Assembly: GCA_965657085.1 (NCBI GenBank)
Contig: CBFHND010000001.1
Span: forward strand, 310,001 to 374,000
From: CBFHND01 sp965657085
GTDB taxonomy: Bacteria; Pseudomonadota; Alphaproteobacteria; Rhodobacterales; Rhodobacteraceae
Reading direction: 5' to 3'
Length of the DNA stretch: 64,000 bases
Shown: piece by piece, positions 1-9,381 of the stretch
How positions within the stretch are numbered: position 1 is the first letter of the stretch
Layout: each line of letters begins with the position of its first letter
Made by a program: the position numbers and the translations under genes
The notes under the pieces: generated by a model
What the model was told of the DNA's origin: nothing
Seen by the model: the letters and a program-made list of their open reading frames with translations, nothing else
Databases searched by the model: none

Positions 1-1998
1 ACCGGCACGGGCAAGACCTACACCATGGCCAAGGTCATCGAAGAGACACAGCGCCCGGCCATCATCCTTGCGCCGAACAAGACGCTGGCCGCGCAGTTGT
101 ATGGGGAGTTCAAAGGTTTCTTTCCCGAGAACGCGGTGGAATACTTCGTCAGCTACTACGACTATTACCAGCCCGAGGCCTACGTGGCCCGCTCGGACAC
201 CTACATCGAGAAGGAAAGCCAGATCAACGAACAGATTGACCGCATGCGCCACTCGGCCACGCGGGCGCTGTTGGAGCGGGATGACGTGATCATTGTGGCA
301 TCGGTATCGTGCATCTATGGCATCGGGTCGGTCGAAACCTATGGCGCCATGACGCAGGATCTGAAGGTCGGCCAGATGTACGACCAACGGCAGGTGATCG
401 CCGATCTGGTGGCCCAGCAATACCGCCGCAACGATGCCGCGTTCCAGCGGGGATCGTTCCGGGTTCGGGGCGATAGTCTGGAAATCTTTCCCGCCCACCT
501 TGATGATCGCGCATGGAAGCTGTCGTTCTTTGGCGAGGAATTGGAATCCATCACCGAATTCGACCCCCTGACCGGCGAAAAGACCGACACGATGGAGCAC
601 ATCCGTGTCTATGCCAACAGCCACTATGTGACGCCCAAACCGACGATGAGCCAAGCCATCATCGGCATCAAGAAAGAGCTGAAGATCAGGCTCGATCAAC
701 TGGTGAGCGAAGGCAAGCTGCTGGAAGCGCAGCGGCTGGAACAGCGCACCAACTTCGATCTGGAAATGCTGGAGGCCACGGGCGTCTGCAACGGGATCGA
801 GAACTATTCACGCTATCTGACGGGCCGTGCCCCCGGCGAGCCGCCCCCCACCCTTTTCGAGTTCATCCCTGACAACGCCATCGTCTTCGCCGATGAATCC
901 CACGTGTCCGTCCCCCAGATCGGCGGCATGTACAAGGGCGACTACCGACGCAAGTTCACGCTGGCCGAACATGGGTTCCGCCTGCCCTCCTGCATGGACA
1001 ACCGCCCATTGAAGTTCGAGGAATGGGACGCCATGCGCCCGCAATCGGTCTTCGTGTCGGCCACCCCCGCGGCGTGGGAGATCGAACAGACCGGCGGTGT
1101 GTTTACCGAACAGGTGATCCGCCCCACGGGTCTTCTGGACCCCGAGGTCGAAATCCGACCCGTGGACATGCAGGTCGATGATCTGCTGGACGAGGTGCGT
1201 AAGGTCGCCGCCGACGGGTTCCGCACGCTGGTCACCACGCTGACCAAGCGGATGGCAGAGGACCTGACCGAATACATGCACGAACAAGGCATTCGCGTGC
1301 GCTACATGCACTCGGACATCGACACCATCGAACGCATCGAGATCCTGCGCGATCTGCGGCTTGGGGCCTTCGACGTGCTGATCGGGATCAACCTGCTGCG
1401 CGAAGGTCTGGACATCCCCGAATGCGGACTGGTGGCCATTCTGGACGCGGACAAGGAAGGATTCCTGCGCTCCGAAACCTCACTGGTGCAGACCATCGGC
1501 CGCGCCGCGCGCAACGCCGAGGGCCGCGTGATCATGTACGCCGACCGCATCACCGGGTCGATGGAGCGCGCACTGGGCGAAACCAACCGCCGCCGCGCCA
1601 AGCAGATGGCCTACAACGTGGAGCACGGGATTACCCCGGCGACGGTCAAGAAGAACGTCGAGGACATCCTTGCAGGCCTCTACAAGGGTGACACCGATCA
1701 GAGCCGCGTCACCGCCAAGATCGACAACCCGCTGGCCGGTGGCAATCTGCAAACCGTGCTGGAAGGGCTGCGCACGGACATGCGCAAGGCGGCCGAGAAC
1801 CTCGAATTCGAGGAAGCCGCCCGCCTGCGGGACGAGGTCAAGCGGCTGGAGGCTGTGGACCTTGCCGTGGCCGACGATCCGATGGCCCGGCAGTACGCCG
1901 TGGACAAGGCCGTGGACGACGCACAGAAGGCATCGGGCCGCAGCACGATGGGCCGCGGCGGTATGCGTGGCGGGGTCAAGCGGCGGAAAGGGCGTTAG
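1..1998 (+). CDS. uvrB: UvrABC system protein B, 5'-truncated by the window edge
   Basis: UvrB is the DNA-damage-verifying helicase-like subunit of nucleotide excision repair. It is loaded by UvrA and then recruits UvrC. The reading frame is open from base 1, so the N terminus lies outside the window; the first visible residues, TGTGKTYTMAK, are the Walker A motif. Further on are the damage-probing beta-hairpin region (YYDYYQPEAYV), the FADESH Walker B-like box, the helicase motifs INLLREGLDIPE and QTIGRAARN, and a C-terminal UVR domain (NLEFEEAARLRDEVKRLE) that contacts UvrC. The protein ends in a basic Gly/Arg-rich tail. All key motifs that fall inside the window are intact. The identification is secure. 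Confidence 0.98.
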   Translation, partial: TGTGKTYTMAKVIEETQRPAIILAPNKTLAAQLYGEFKGFFPENAVEYFVSYYDYYQPEAYVARSDTYIEKESQINEQIDRMRHSATRALLERDDVIIVASVSCIYGIGSVETYGAMTQDLKVGQMYDQRQVIADLVAQQYRRNDAAFQRGSFRVRGDSLEIFPAHLDDRAWKLSFFGEELESITEFDPLTGEKTDTMEHIRVYANSHYVTPKPTMSQAIIGIKKELKIRLDQLVSEGKLLEAQRLEQRTNFDLEMLEATGVCNGIENYSRYLTGRAPGEPPPTLFEFIPDNAIVFADESHVSVPQIGGMYKGDYRRKFTLAEHGFRLPSCMDNRPLKFEEWDAMRPQSVFVSATPAAWEIEQTGGVFTEQVIRPTGLLDPEVEIRPVDMQVDDLLDEVRKVAADGFRTLVTTLTKRMAEDLTEYMHEQGIRVRYMHSDIDTIERIEILRDLRLGAFDVLIGINLLREGLDIPECGLVAILDADKEGFLRSETSLVQTIGRAARNAEGRVIMYADRITGSMERALGETNRRRAKQMAYNVEHGITPATVKKNVEDILAGLYKGDTDQSRVTAKIDNPLAGGNLQTVLEGLRTDMRKAAENLEFEEAARLRDEVKRLEAVDLAVADDPMARQYAVDKAVDDAQKASGRSTMGRGGMRGGVKRRKGR

Positions 1999-2213
1999 AA
2001 TATCGCAGCAAACGCCCGGCGGCACCGCGAGGCAGCGCCGGACCTCCCACCGGAGGGCGCTTTTGGCGAGGACCTTCAAAGCCCATCCAGCATCCATGCT
2101 TCAAGACAAGCGCGTTGATCCAACCGATCAAAGCGCCCTCCAAGGTCGGACGCTGCCCTCATCTTGTGTGTTCAAAGTTGGTCTCACGGCCCGGCTGGGC
2201 TAGATCAGTGCGC

Positions 2214-2633
2214 ATGCGCCATCTCATTGCCCTCGCTCTCCTGACCACCCCGGCCCACGCATGGGACTTCACTCCGCAACCCGTCTGCACGTTGTCCCAC
2301 GTCGAAGCAGAGGCAGAGCTCACGGTCACTTTCGATCATGTCACAGGGCTTTATACGATTGCGATCACCCACCCGGACGGCTGGCCGGCGGCATCCGCCT
2401 TTTCAATGCGCTTTGACGGGGCGCAGCCGAACACCATCTCGACCAACCGCCATCAGACAGACGCGCAAACGCTGACCGTGACGGACACGGGCTTTGGCAA
2501 CGTGCTGAACGGTCTGGAGTTCAACACGACCGCCAAGGCCTTTACGCAAAGCGCCGAGGTCACCATGTCCTTGCAAGGTGCCGCGGAACCGGTTCAGGCG
2601 TTTCGGGCCTGCATCGCGACCCCCATCACCTAG
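2214..2633 (+). CDS. Secreted protein of unknown function
   Basis: A 139-residue protein that I do not recognise as a named family. The ATG at 2214 is chosen because it begins a clean Sec signal peptide (MRHLIALALLTTPAHA, cleavage after AHA); the upstream in-frame extension is Arg/Pro-rich and does not look coding. The mature part is polar, Thr-rich and predicted beta-rich, with two cysteines (PVCTL near the start, RACIA near the end) that could form a disulfide. It lies 215 bases behind uvrB on the same strand but is probably transcribed separately. Its stop codon interlocks with that of the convergent zinc-ribbon gene at the palindrome CTAG. Confidence 0.7.
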   Translation: MRHLIALALLTTPAHAWDFTPQPVCTLSHVEAEAELTVTFDHVTGLYTIAITHPDGWPAASAFSMRFDGAQPNTISTNRHQTDAQTLTVTDTGFGNVLNGLEFNTTAKAFTQSAEVTMSLQGAAEPVQAFRACIATPIT

Positions 2634-2884
2634 AAGTCAAAGATATCGCCCAACAGGTCGCCCATGCCCTTCTTGCGCTTTTTGCGCGGATCGCGCCGGT
2701 CATCGTAGTCACGGGTGTCGCGTGACTGCACCGGCGGCGGCGCTGAGTAGGCGGCGGCACGTTCGATGATCTTGTCCAACTCACCCCGGTCCAGCCACAC
2801 GCCGCGGCACGTCGGGCAATAATCGATCTCGACCCCGCTGCGATCAGAGATGACAAGGGCGGTTCCGTCGATGGGGCATAGCAT
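2630..2884 (-). CDS. TFIIB-type zinc-ribbon protein
   Basis: A small 84-residue protein with one zinc ribbon of the zf-TFIIB type: MLCPIDGTAL supplies the first Cys, and CPTCRGVWLDRGELDKI carries the second Cys pair and the characteristic W-D-x-G-E-L signature. The rest is a charged linker and a basic stretch (RKKRKKG) ending in DLLGDIFDF. Proteins of this class are common in bacteria and have no well-established function. The start is fixed by the Shine-Dalgarno sequence AGGAGA just upstream of the ATG; a longer in-frame extension lacks family similarity. It converges on the secreted-protein gene at 2214 with a four-base overlap. Confidence 0.85.
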   Translation of the reverse strand: MLCPIDGTALVISDRSGVEIDYCPTCRGVWLDRGELDKIIERAAAYSAPPPVQSRDTRDYDDRRDPRKKRKKGMGDLLGDIFDF

Positions 2885-3058
2885 GGGCGTTCTCCTGCTG
2901 GTTTGCTGCACCCCTGATATGGGAACGATCCCGCACCCCTGCATCCGTATTTCTGCGCATGTCACCCCGGCTGGCAAAGTCCTGCCACCCATGCGTGGCA
3001 TCACCACGTAACCAATTGTTAACCTTGATTAAGCACTTTGAACGCCGGGAGAAGTGGA

Positions 3059-3736
3059 ATGATCCGGCGCGCGTGTCTTGTAAGTGGCCTAATGGTTTTG
3101 GTCCTGGCCCTGCCTGTTGCGGCGGGTGCGTGGCTGCGCGCGGAAGGCTCGGGTTTCTTTTCACTGTCCTCATCGACAACCTACAGCCTCGACAGCGGCT
3201 TTGCGGGATACCTTGAATACGGTCTTGCCCCGAAAACCACGGTGGGGGCCGATCTGGACCTGACGATGCGGCAGGGCCTTGCCATGTCGGGCACCTTGTC
3301 TGCCTTCGTCCGGCGTCCCATTTCGCTTGGGGATCGCCCTGCCCGGATGTCGTACCAGATCGGCCTTGGCGCGCGCATTTCAGGCAGCGACATCTCCGCA
3401 CTGGCAAAGACAACGCTCAGCTATGGCCGCAGCCTGACCTGGAAAGACCGCAACGGTTGGGTGAACGTCGATACGGGCGTGGAATGGGACCTCGACGGCA
3501 GCAACCACATCGGCAAGATCGACGCGACGCTGGGCATGGCGCTTGGCGCACGGGCAAAGGGCATGTTTCAGGTGTTCTGGGCCATCGACAGCGGCGGCAA
3601 CACCTCGACCACGCTGGCCCCGTCCTACATCTACACCCCCAAAAATGGCAAAACCATCTATGTCGTGGGTCTTGAGGCCAAGCGCAGCACCACGCAGGAC
3701 TATGGGCTCAAGTTCAGCGTCTGGCGCGAGTTCTGA
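3059..3736 (+). CDS. Putative outer-membrane beta-barrel protein
   Basis: A 225-residue protein with an N-terminal signal sequence (about residues 1-24, ending AAGAW). The body alternates polar and aromatic or hydrophobic residues in strand-length stretches and contains many Gly/Ser/Thr turns. The final residue is Phe (KFSVWREF), the usual C-terminal signature for BAM-dependent outer-membrane insertion. It is therefore read as a small outer-membrane barrel or channel, but no specific transport role can be named. The start at 3059 is preferred over an in-frame ATG at 3038 because GGGAGAAG precedes it at normal spacing. It stands alone, convergent with the pectin-lyase-fold gene. Confidence 0.65.
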   Translation: MIRRACLVSGLMVLVLALPVAAGAWLRAEGSGFFSLSSSTTYSLDSGFAGYLEYGLAPKTTVGADLDLTMRQGLAMSGTLSAFVRRPISLGDRPARMSYQIGLGARISGSDISALAKTTLSYGRSLTWKDRNGWVNVDTGVEWDLDGSNHIGKIDATLGMALGARAKGMFQVFWAIDSGGNTSTTLAPSYIYTPKNGKTIYVVGLEAKRSTTQDYGLKFSVWREF

Positions 3737-3746
3737 CAGATTGCAA

Positions 3747-3774
3747 AAGGCCCGCGCAGTGCTGCACGGGCCCT
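3747..3774 (-). terminator. Intrinsic terminator for the pectin-lyase-fold gene
   Basis: A GC-rich inverted repeat, GGCCCG-c-GCAG / CTGC-a-CGGGCC, lies between the convergent genes ending at 3736 and 3797. On the minus strand the hairpin is followed by TTTTGC, so it best fits termination of the minus-strand gene; it may work in both directions. Confidence 0.7.
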
Positions 3775-3796
3775 TCGTCAAGTATTTGCGCCAGCC

Positions 3797-6085
3797 TTAC
3801 CAGACGTCCATGCGCACCGTCATATGCACCGACCCGCGCATCGGCTCATCCCAGATCAAATGCACCTGATCGGCATTGGCCCCCTGCTGCGCATCCACAT
3901 AGGGCATCTGGAACTTGGTCACGTTCGAATTGTTCTTCACCGGATCGGTTGTCACGATGCTGTCGACCAGCAAAGCGCGTCCGCCAAAGGGCAACTCGTC
4001 GTTGGTATCAACCACCCAGGTCTGCGCCGTGGTGTTCTCATAGTGACGCAACCGCAGCGGGTTCGACACCTGCGCCATCACGCCGTGGAACGAATTGCCG
4101 TGGAACTCCACGTTCTTCATCCGGCCATAATCCAGATCGGCAAAGGATGTGTCCACACGCTCCACCCGGTCGATGTTGCCTGCAATCGACCGGAACTTGT
4201 TGCCCGCGATCGACACACCTGACAGGAAATGCCCCGCGCCATGCGGCTTGACCACGATATAACTGAACCACGGGGCCACGCTGCCCGACAGGAAGATGTT
4301 GTCGGTGATGCTCAGGGCGCTGAACGAAAACTCGCTGTTGAACTCCGGCGCCTGATCGTGCTCGTTCGTCCACTCGATGAAACAGTTGTCGATGTAGTTG
4401 CTCGAGATCACACCGCTGCTGTGTGGCTTGGCCAGAACGATACCTGCCGACCGGACACCCCCCGACACAGCGTCACCCTGGAAAAAGTGGTTGCCGATCA
4501 CGATGCTGGACCCACCGCCAAGGATACACCAGTGACGGAACCGCGTGGCGCGGTTGTTGCGCACCTTCACGTCATTGGCGTTGGTGTTGAACCCGATGGA
4601 CACACGGTCTGACACGTCCATGCCATCCTCGCTCGACAGGAACTGGCAGCGGTCGATGATCATGCCCTGACAGCCACCGCCGTGCGACGTGATCCCCTTG
4701 TTCTTTGGCCGGCTGATATAGCTGTCTTGCAAGGTAAAGGTCACACCCGACGTGGCCAGAAGGATACCACTGCACACGTTGTTGCACTGGAATTCGATGT
4801 CCGTCATCGTGAACTTGTTGAGCTTGCTGAAGCCGCTGAAATCCAACAGGTATTTGTACCGGCTAAAGGTGTAGGTCTGTGTGCCCACGGCATCATAAAG
4901 CGCATTGCTCAGCGTGATTTCCTGCTGGGCCACATTGATGGACCGCACATAAACTTCGCGCCCCACGCCATTGGCCTCCACCAACGATCCTACCTGCACA
5001 TTGGCGATGTTCGTCACATTGGTCAGCTTCTTGGGATCGGACGTATCATAAGTCCCCTGCGAGCTTGTCACTTCCGTGGTCCAGCCCGACGTGCCTGCCG
5101 CTTCGATCTGGCCGTTGCGGATGATGCGGCGGGTGGCATAGCTGGTCTTGTTTGGGACAGCAGCCTGCATGTCGATGGGTTCGGAAATGGCGATTTTGCG
5201 CCCGCCCAAATCCAGCGATTCATGATCGGCGTTGTTCAACAGGGCCTGGAACGCCTTCTTGAAGGCAATGGTTTCATCCCCGAAGGCCTCGATATAGGCG
5301 GGCAGATGGTAGTCACGGCGCAGCAGCAAAATGGCGTCGTCCGGCATGGACACAGTGCCCTCGAATTTCACCTGCGCATCAAAGGTCACGTCGCTGTTCA
5401 AACGGTACGTGCCCGCCGACACCAGAACCGTGCGCCCGTTGGCCGCCACGTTGGCGGCATCAAAGGCCGCGCTGTCGTCGGTGGTGCCATCGCCCACCGC
5501 GCCATAGTCGCGCACATCGACCACTGCCAACATGTCACGCAGGAACACCGATGTGATGTCTTCGATGATGATATCGTCGATGCGCACCACCCCGCCGTTC
5601 TGGCCCGTCAGGTCCAGCCCGAAATGGCCAAAGATCGCCTGGTTGCCCCAGACCATATCGACGCCGCCCCGGTTCCCCGCACCGATAATCGCGCTAACCT
5701 CGACAACCTCGCCATATGTGGTCAGCGAGGTCGAAGGCCCCACTTGAACCACACCCGACACATTGCCGCCGCCGCCCTTGCCCGCATATCCCGCAATGCG
5801 AACCGAAGGCAGGTTGCCACTGACCGCCTTGATGCGTGCAGTCACCCGCAGATAGCACCCGGGCAGCAAAGGCGTCTCGCCCATATACCGCAGCTTGGTG
5901 GTCGACGTGTTCTTCTGGATTTCAAGGCACCCGCCGAAATCCTGATCCGCCGGCACAAAGGCCGCATTGCCCGCATTTGCATAGGTGTCCGACCCCGGCG
6001 TGCCATCGCCGCTAGACCATACGTCCAGCCCATTTTTAAACGCTGGCGGCATCAGCAGCACGCCATCGGTAATTGCCTTGTTCAT
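3797..6085 (-). CDS. Pectin-lyase-fold (GH28-related) beta-helix protein
   Basis: A 762-residue protein with three visible regions. Residues 1 to about 185 resemble a carbohydrate-binding or jelly-roll domain (GNLPSVRIAGYAGKGGGGN). Next comes the typical entrance of a right-handed beta-helix of the pectate-lyase-3 superfamily (VRDYGAVGDGTTDDSAAFDAA). A long series of Asn/Gly-rich helix turns follows (for example GNHFFQGDAVSGG and SGVISSNYIDNCFIEW). The fold is shared by polysaccharide lyases, phage tail spikes and surface adhesins. No signal peptide is evident at the annotated start. No phage, capsule or secretion genes flank it, so the substrate is unknown. It is a single-gene transcript with its own terminator. 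Confidence 0.75.
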   Translation of the reverse strand: MNKAITDGVLLMPPAFKNGLDVWSSGDGTPGSDTYANAGNAAFVPADQDFGGCLEIQKNTSTTKLRYMGETPLLPGCYLRVTARIKAVSGNLPSVRIAGYAGKGGGGNVSGVVQVGPSTSLTTYGEVVEVSAIIGAGNRGGVDMVWGNQAIFGHFGLDLTGQNGGVVRIDDIIIEDITSVFLRDMLAVVDVRDYGAVGDGTTDDSAAFDAANVAANGRTVLVSAGTYRLNSDVTFDAQVKFEGTVSMPDDAILLLRRDYHLPAYIEAFGDETIAFKKAFQALLNNADHESLDLGGRKIAISEPIDMQAAVPNKTSYATRRIIRNGQIEAAGTSGWTTEVTSSQGTYDTSDPKKLTNVTNIANVQVGSLVEANGVGREVYVRSINVAQQEITLSNALYDAVGTQTYTFSRYKYLLDFSGFSKLNKFTMTDIEFQCNNVCSGILLATSGVTFTLQDSYISRPKNKGITSHGGGCQGMIIDRCQFLSSEDGMDVSDRVSIGFNTNANDVKVRNNRATRFRHWCILGGGSSIVIGNHFFQGDAVSGGVRSAGIVLAKPHSSGVISSNYIDNCFIEWTNEHDQAPEFNSEFSFSALSITDNIFLSGSVAPWFSYIVVKPHGAGHFLSGVSIAGNKFRSIAGNIDRVERVDTSFADLDYGRMKNVEFHGNSFHGVMAQVSNPLRLRHYENTTAQTWVVDTNDELPFGGRALLVDSIVTTDPVKNNSNVTKFQMPYVDAQQGANADQVHLIWDEPMRGSVHMTVRMDVW

Positions 6086-6234
6086 AGGGTAACCCTTTTC
6101 CCGCGGTGCTGCGCGCCATGTGGGCGGCGCAAACGCCAGTTGACCAATCGCGGCGGATCACGCGCCCGCTGCGGCCAAAGGAAGTATCAACAAGGGGTTA
6201 ATGGGGGCTGAGACCACCGTGACGGTGGGGGGTG

Positions 6235-6636
6235 TCAAACAGCGACAGAGCTCGACTCCAAAAGCTGTACACCATTGATTTTCCAACCGTCTTCCGTCTG
6301 CAACATGCGGTAGTCAAGGATATGCACGCCACCCTTCTGATCGGTGATACGCACCTTCTGCCAGATCGCTCCGGCCTCGGTGCGCTGCTCCAGATACTCC
6401 ACCGCCGCAGGGCGCCAAACCATCGGATATCCCTGCGTCACCATGCGCCCAAAGTTTTCCGGCGTGCGAAAAATGCGCCGGATATTCGGGCTGGCAAAGG
6501 TAAATGCGCGGGTGAAATCGTCAGCTTGAAAGGCTTCGATCTGGTTGCTGATCGTGGCCTCGATCTCTGGTTCCTCCGCCCACACGGGCATGGCCAGCAT
6601 CACGGCAACAAGGGCGGACAACAGTGTCTTCAACAT
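6235..6636 (-). CDS. DUF4864 family exported protein
   Basis: A 133-residue protein with a cleavable signal peptide (residues 1-20, ending PVWA) followed by one compact domain of the DUF4864 type. The domain starts IEATISNQIEAFQADDFTRAFTFASPNI and continues with FGRMVTQGYPMVWRP and a C-terminal GWKINGVQL segment. The pattern resembles SnoaL/NTF2-like folds, which often bind small ligands. No catalytic function is established. It lies 65 bases downstream of lysS on the same strand and may be co-transcribed with it. Confidence 0.8.
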   Translation of the reverse strand: MLKTLLSALVAVMLAMPVWAEEPEIEATISNQIEAFQADDFTRAFTFASPNIRRIFRTPENFGRMVTQGYPMVWRPAAVEYLEQRTEAGAIWQKVRITDQKGGVHILDYRMLQTEDGWKINGVQLLESSSVAV

Positions 6637-6701
6637 GGGCGGTCTCCGTCAAAGCTTTGGAACAAAGCTAGGCCGCGCACCGCCCACATCAAACCGGATG
6701 C

Positions 6702-8279
6702 TTATCCGGCAAGGTCTCCAGCCAGCGCCTGATCAATCAACGCCACGGTTTCCTCGACCCCGTAAAGCGCGATGAATCCGCCGAAACGTGGCCCCTGGCT
6801 TGCACCCAACAGCACCTCATAGAGCGCCGTGAACCATCCGCGCAGCGGATCGAACCGGTCACGCCCCACAGCGTAAACCACCGATTGCAACGCCTCGTCG
6901 TCGCGCGGCCCGTCATAGGCCGCAAGCTCGGCGCGCAGGGCCTCCAGCGCCTCGCGCTCCTGATTGGTCGGCGCGCGGAAGGCCCGCTTTGGTTTCACGA
7001 AATCGTTGAAATACCGCACCGCGAACCCTGCGGCCTGATCCATGTCGGGGTTGTTCTCGGGCGTGGCCTTGGGCGCATAGCGCTGAATGAAACCCCACAA
7101 CTGCGCCTTGTCTTCGGCCGCCGAAACAGACGCGAGGTTCAACAGCATCGAGAACGGCACCAGCATGTTGCTTTCCGGCACGTCGCCGCCGTGGATATGC
7201 CACACCGGGTTGTTGGCCCGCTGCGCATCATCCTGCGTCGCATAAGCGCGCAGTTGCTGGTGGTATTCATCCACGGCCTTCGGGATCACATCGAAATGCA
7301 TCCGCTTGGCCGTCTTGGGCTTTAGATACATGAAATACGACAGGCTCTCGGTGCTGGCATAGCTCAGCCATTCATCGATCGAAATGCCGTTGCCCGACGA
7401 CTTGGAAATCTTCTGGCCCTGCTCGTCGAGGAACAGCTCATAGCTGAAGTGTTCGGGCGGGCGCCCCCCCAACAACTTGCAGATCGCATCATAGATCTTT
7501 TCGTTGGTGGCGTGTTCCTTGCCATACATCTCGAAATCAACATCCAGCGCCGCCCAGCGCGCACCGAAATCCGGCTTCCATTGCAATTTCACATTTCCGC
7601 CGGTGACGGGCAGCGTCCACTCGCGTCCCTCTTCATCGTCAAAGGTCACGGTGTGGTTCTGCGCATCCACATGCTTCATCGGCACGTACAGAACCCGGCC
7701 CGTCTCGGGATGGATCGGCAGGAAAATCGAATAGGTCTGCTGGCGCTCTTCACGCAGGCTTTTCAACATGACCTTCATGACGTCGTCATAGCGCTCCGCC
7801 GCGCGCTTCAGCACCGCGTCGAAGTGGCCGGCGCGATAAAACTCACGGGCCGAAATGAACTCGTAATCAAACCTGAAGGTGTCGAGAAACCGGCGCAGCA
7901 TGGCGTTGTTGTGATGGCCAAAGCTTTCGTGCGTGCCAAAGGGGTCCGGAACAGATGTCAGCGGCTTGTGCATATGCTCGGCCAGCATCTCCTGTTGCGG
8001 TACGTTGCCCGGCACTTTGCGCATCCCGTCCAGATCGTCCGAAAAACAGATCAGCTTGGTGGGGATATCGCTGATTTCCTCAAAGGCCTTGCGCACCATC
8101 GTGGTCCGCAACACTTCGCCAAATGTCCCGATATGCGGCAGGCCCGACGGGCCATAACCGGTTTCGAACAACACATATCCCTTTTCGGGCTGTGCCTTTT
8201 CATAGCGTTTGAGGATTCGACGCGCCTCTTCAAAGGGCCATGCCTTGCTGGTCATGCCAGCGTCCCGCAACTTCGCCAT
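6702..8279 (-). CDS. lysS: Lysine--tRNA ligase, class I
   Basis: This enzyme charges tRNA-Lys with lysine. At 525 residues and with a Rossmann-type catalytic core it is the class I enzyme, typical of archaea, spirochaetes and many alphaproteobacteria, not the class II form of E. coli. The two class I signatures are intact: PSGLPHIG near residues 44-51 (HIGH motif) and KISKS at about 290-294 (KMSKS motif). The C-terminal part forms the helical anticodon-binding region. The annotated start gives MAKLRDAGMTSKAWPF; an internal ATG eight codons in is a possible alternative. It is followed by the DUF4864 gene. No second lysyl-tRNA synthetase lies in the window. Confidence 0.96.
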   Translation of the reverse strand: MAKLRDAGMTSKAWPFEEARRILKRYEKAQPEKGYVLFETGYGPSGLPHIGTFGEVLRTTMVRKAFEEISDIPTKLICFSDDLDGMRKVPGNVPQQEMLAEHMHKPLTSVPDPFGTHESFGHHNNAMLRRFLDTFRFDYEFISAREFYRAGHFDAVLKRAAERYDDVMKVMLKSLREERQQTYSIFLPIHPETGRVLYVPMKHVDAQNHTVTFDDEEGREWTLPVTGGNVKLQWKPDFGARWAALDVDFEMYGKEHATNEKIYDAICKLLGGRPPEHFSYELFLDEQGQKISKSSGNGISIDEWLSYASTESLSYFMYLKPKTAKRMHFDVIPKAVDEYHQQLRAYATQDDAQRANNPVWHIHGGDVPESNMLVPFSMLLNLASVSAAEDKAQLWGFIQRYAPKATPENNPDMDQAAGFAVRYFNDFVKPKRAFRAPTNQEREALEALRAELAAYDGPRDDEALQSVVYAVGRDRFDPLRGWFTALYEVLLGASQGPRFGGFIALYGVEETVALIDQALAGDLAG

Positions 8280-8398
8280 CTCGAATATCCCGAATAAGAG
8301 GCGCGCACCTTACGCGCAATCCCGCCGCTACCTATTGTGCAAGACGCGCGCCGTCAATATTCTGCACATGCAACATGCCCGATCAAAGGATGCCCCCG

Positions 8399-8821
8399 GT
8401 GACAGAATTCCAACCCCACGCCATGACAGCACAGGATGCGTTGGTGGCCGTCATGATGGCCGTTTCCGCATCGGACACCGAAATCCGTACCGCCGAACTG
8501 GTCAAGATCACATCAGCCATCAACATGCTGCCGATCTTTGCCAACTACGACGTGGACCGGGTCAGCGTGGTCAGCCAGACGGTCTTTGACCTCTTTGAGC
8601 AGGAAGACGGGCTTGATGCACTCTTTGGTCTGGTGCGCGAGGCTCTGCCCGAACGCCTTTTCGAAACCGCCTATGCGCTGGCCTGCGATGTCGCCGCGGC
8701 GGATGGCAACCTGCCTGAATCGCAACTGCGCCTGCTCGAAGAAATCCGCTACGAGCTGAACATCGACCGCCTGCACGCCGCCGCGATCGAACGCGGCTCA
8801 CGCGCGCGGCACATGCACTAA
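8399..8821 (+). CDS. TerB-like (tellurite-resistance B fold) protein
   Basis: A 140-residue all-helical protein matching the TerB/DjlA-N fold. The conserved acidic motif pair is present: SASDTEIRTAELVKI in the first half and AADGNLPESQLRLLEEI in the second. The acidic residues of such motifs bind metal in TerB. The GTG at 8399 is chosen because AAAGGA lies eight bases upstream; the alternative ATG at 8423 has no Shine-Dalgarno sequence. No other ter genes are nearby, so a role in tellurite resistance should not be assumed. The stop codon overlaps that of the convergent methyltransferase gene. Confidence 0.8.
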   Translation: MTEFQPHAMTAQDALVAVMMAVSASDTEIRTAELVKITSAINMLPIFANYDVDRVSVVSQTVFDLFEQEDGLDALFGLVREALPERLFETAYALACDVAAADGNLPESQLRLLEEIRYELNIDRLHAAAIERGSRARHMH

Positions 8822-9381
8822 CGCTCAAAAACGCACCAGGTCCAATGCACGCCCCGCGCCGCGTTTCCGGGCTGTTGCGAGGGGGCCGCAATCTCGGCGC
8901 GGCGTAAAAACCCTGCGGCTTCTGCACCCTGCCGCACCACGGCCACCATATCTTGCGGCGCTCCACCCCGCGGATCATGGCGCAACGACATCACAACCCG
9001 TCCGCCCTCCGCAACAAGGTCGAACACCCTGCGCCATGCAGCAGCGTGATCCTGCGGTGCAATCAAATGCCAAACCGCGCTCATCACCACCAGATCAAAG
9101 CGCCCCGCGACCCCGGCCACCTCCGGCAATGCGCCCTTGATCCAAACCGCAGCCTGCCCATGCAACTGCTCTGCCGCACCGCGCAGCCTATCGTCAGGCT
9201 CAACCGCCCAAACGTCGTGACCCGCCGTGGCAAACCACGCCGCATCCCGCCCCGTACCGGCCCCGATATCCAGAACACGCGCCAGCCCTGATGGCATCCA
9301 CGCCGCGACAGGCGCGTACAGCACGGCAGCGTCCACAGTTTCGAACCGCGCAACGCGGTCCGAACCGGGCCTAGCTGCCAT
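8818..9381 (-). CDS. Class I SAM-dependent methyltransferase
   Basis: A 187-residue Rossmann-fold methyltransferase. Motif I, VLDIGAGTGRDAAWFA, and the acidic motif II, WAVEPDD, form the S-adenosylmethionine pocket, and DLVVMSAVWHLI corresponds to motif IV. The substrate cannot be inferred. It is the second gene of a two-gene unit: its start overlaps the 3' end of dacB by 11 bases, so translation is probably coupled. Its stop interlocks with the convergent TerB-like gene. Confidence 0.85.
   Translation of the reverse strand: MAARPGSDRVARFETVDAAVLYAPVAAWMPSGLARVLDIGAGTGRDAAWFATAGHDVWAVEPDDRLRGAAEQLHGQAAVWIKGALPEVAGVAGRFDLVVMSAVWHLIAPQDHAAAWRRVFDLVAEGGRVVMSLRHDPRGGAPQDMVAVVRQGAEAAGFLRRAEIAAPSQQPGNAARGVHWTWCVFER

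Noticed and set aside
3017..3034. TTAACCTTGATTAA resembling a CtrA binding site
   Set aside because: The spacing between TTAA halves is six, not the seven of the CtrA consensus.
3797..6085. Prophage tail-spike interpretation of the beta-helix gene
   Set aside because: No other phage gene, integrase or attachment site is near; neighbours are chromosomal genes.
4682..6211. Long plus-strand open frame (about 509 codons) opposite the pectin-lyase-fold gene
   Set aside because: His/Arg/Gln-rich translation without motifs; it is the antisense shadow of a clear beta-helix protein in high-GC DNA.
8399..8821. Tellurite resistance function for the TerB-like gene
   Set aside because: No terC, terD, terZ or similar genes are present; the fold alone does not establish that role.
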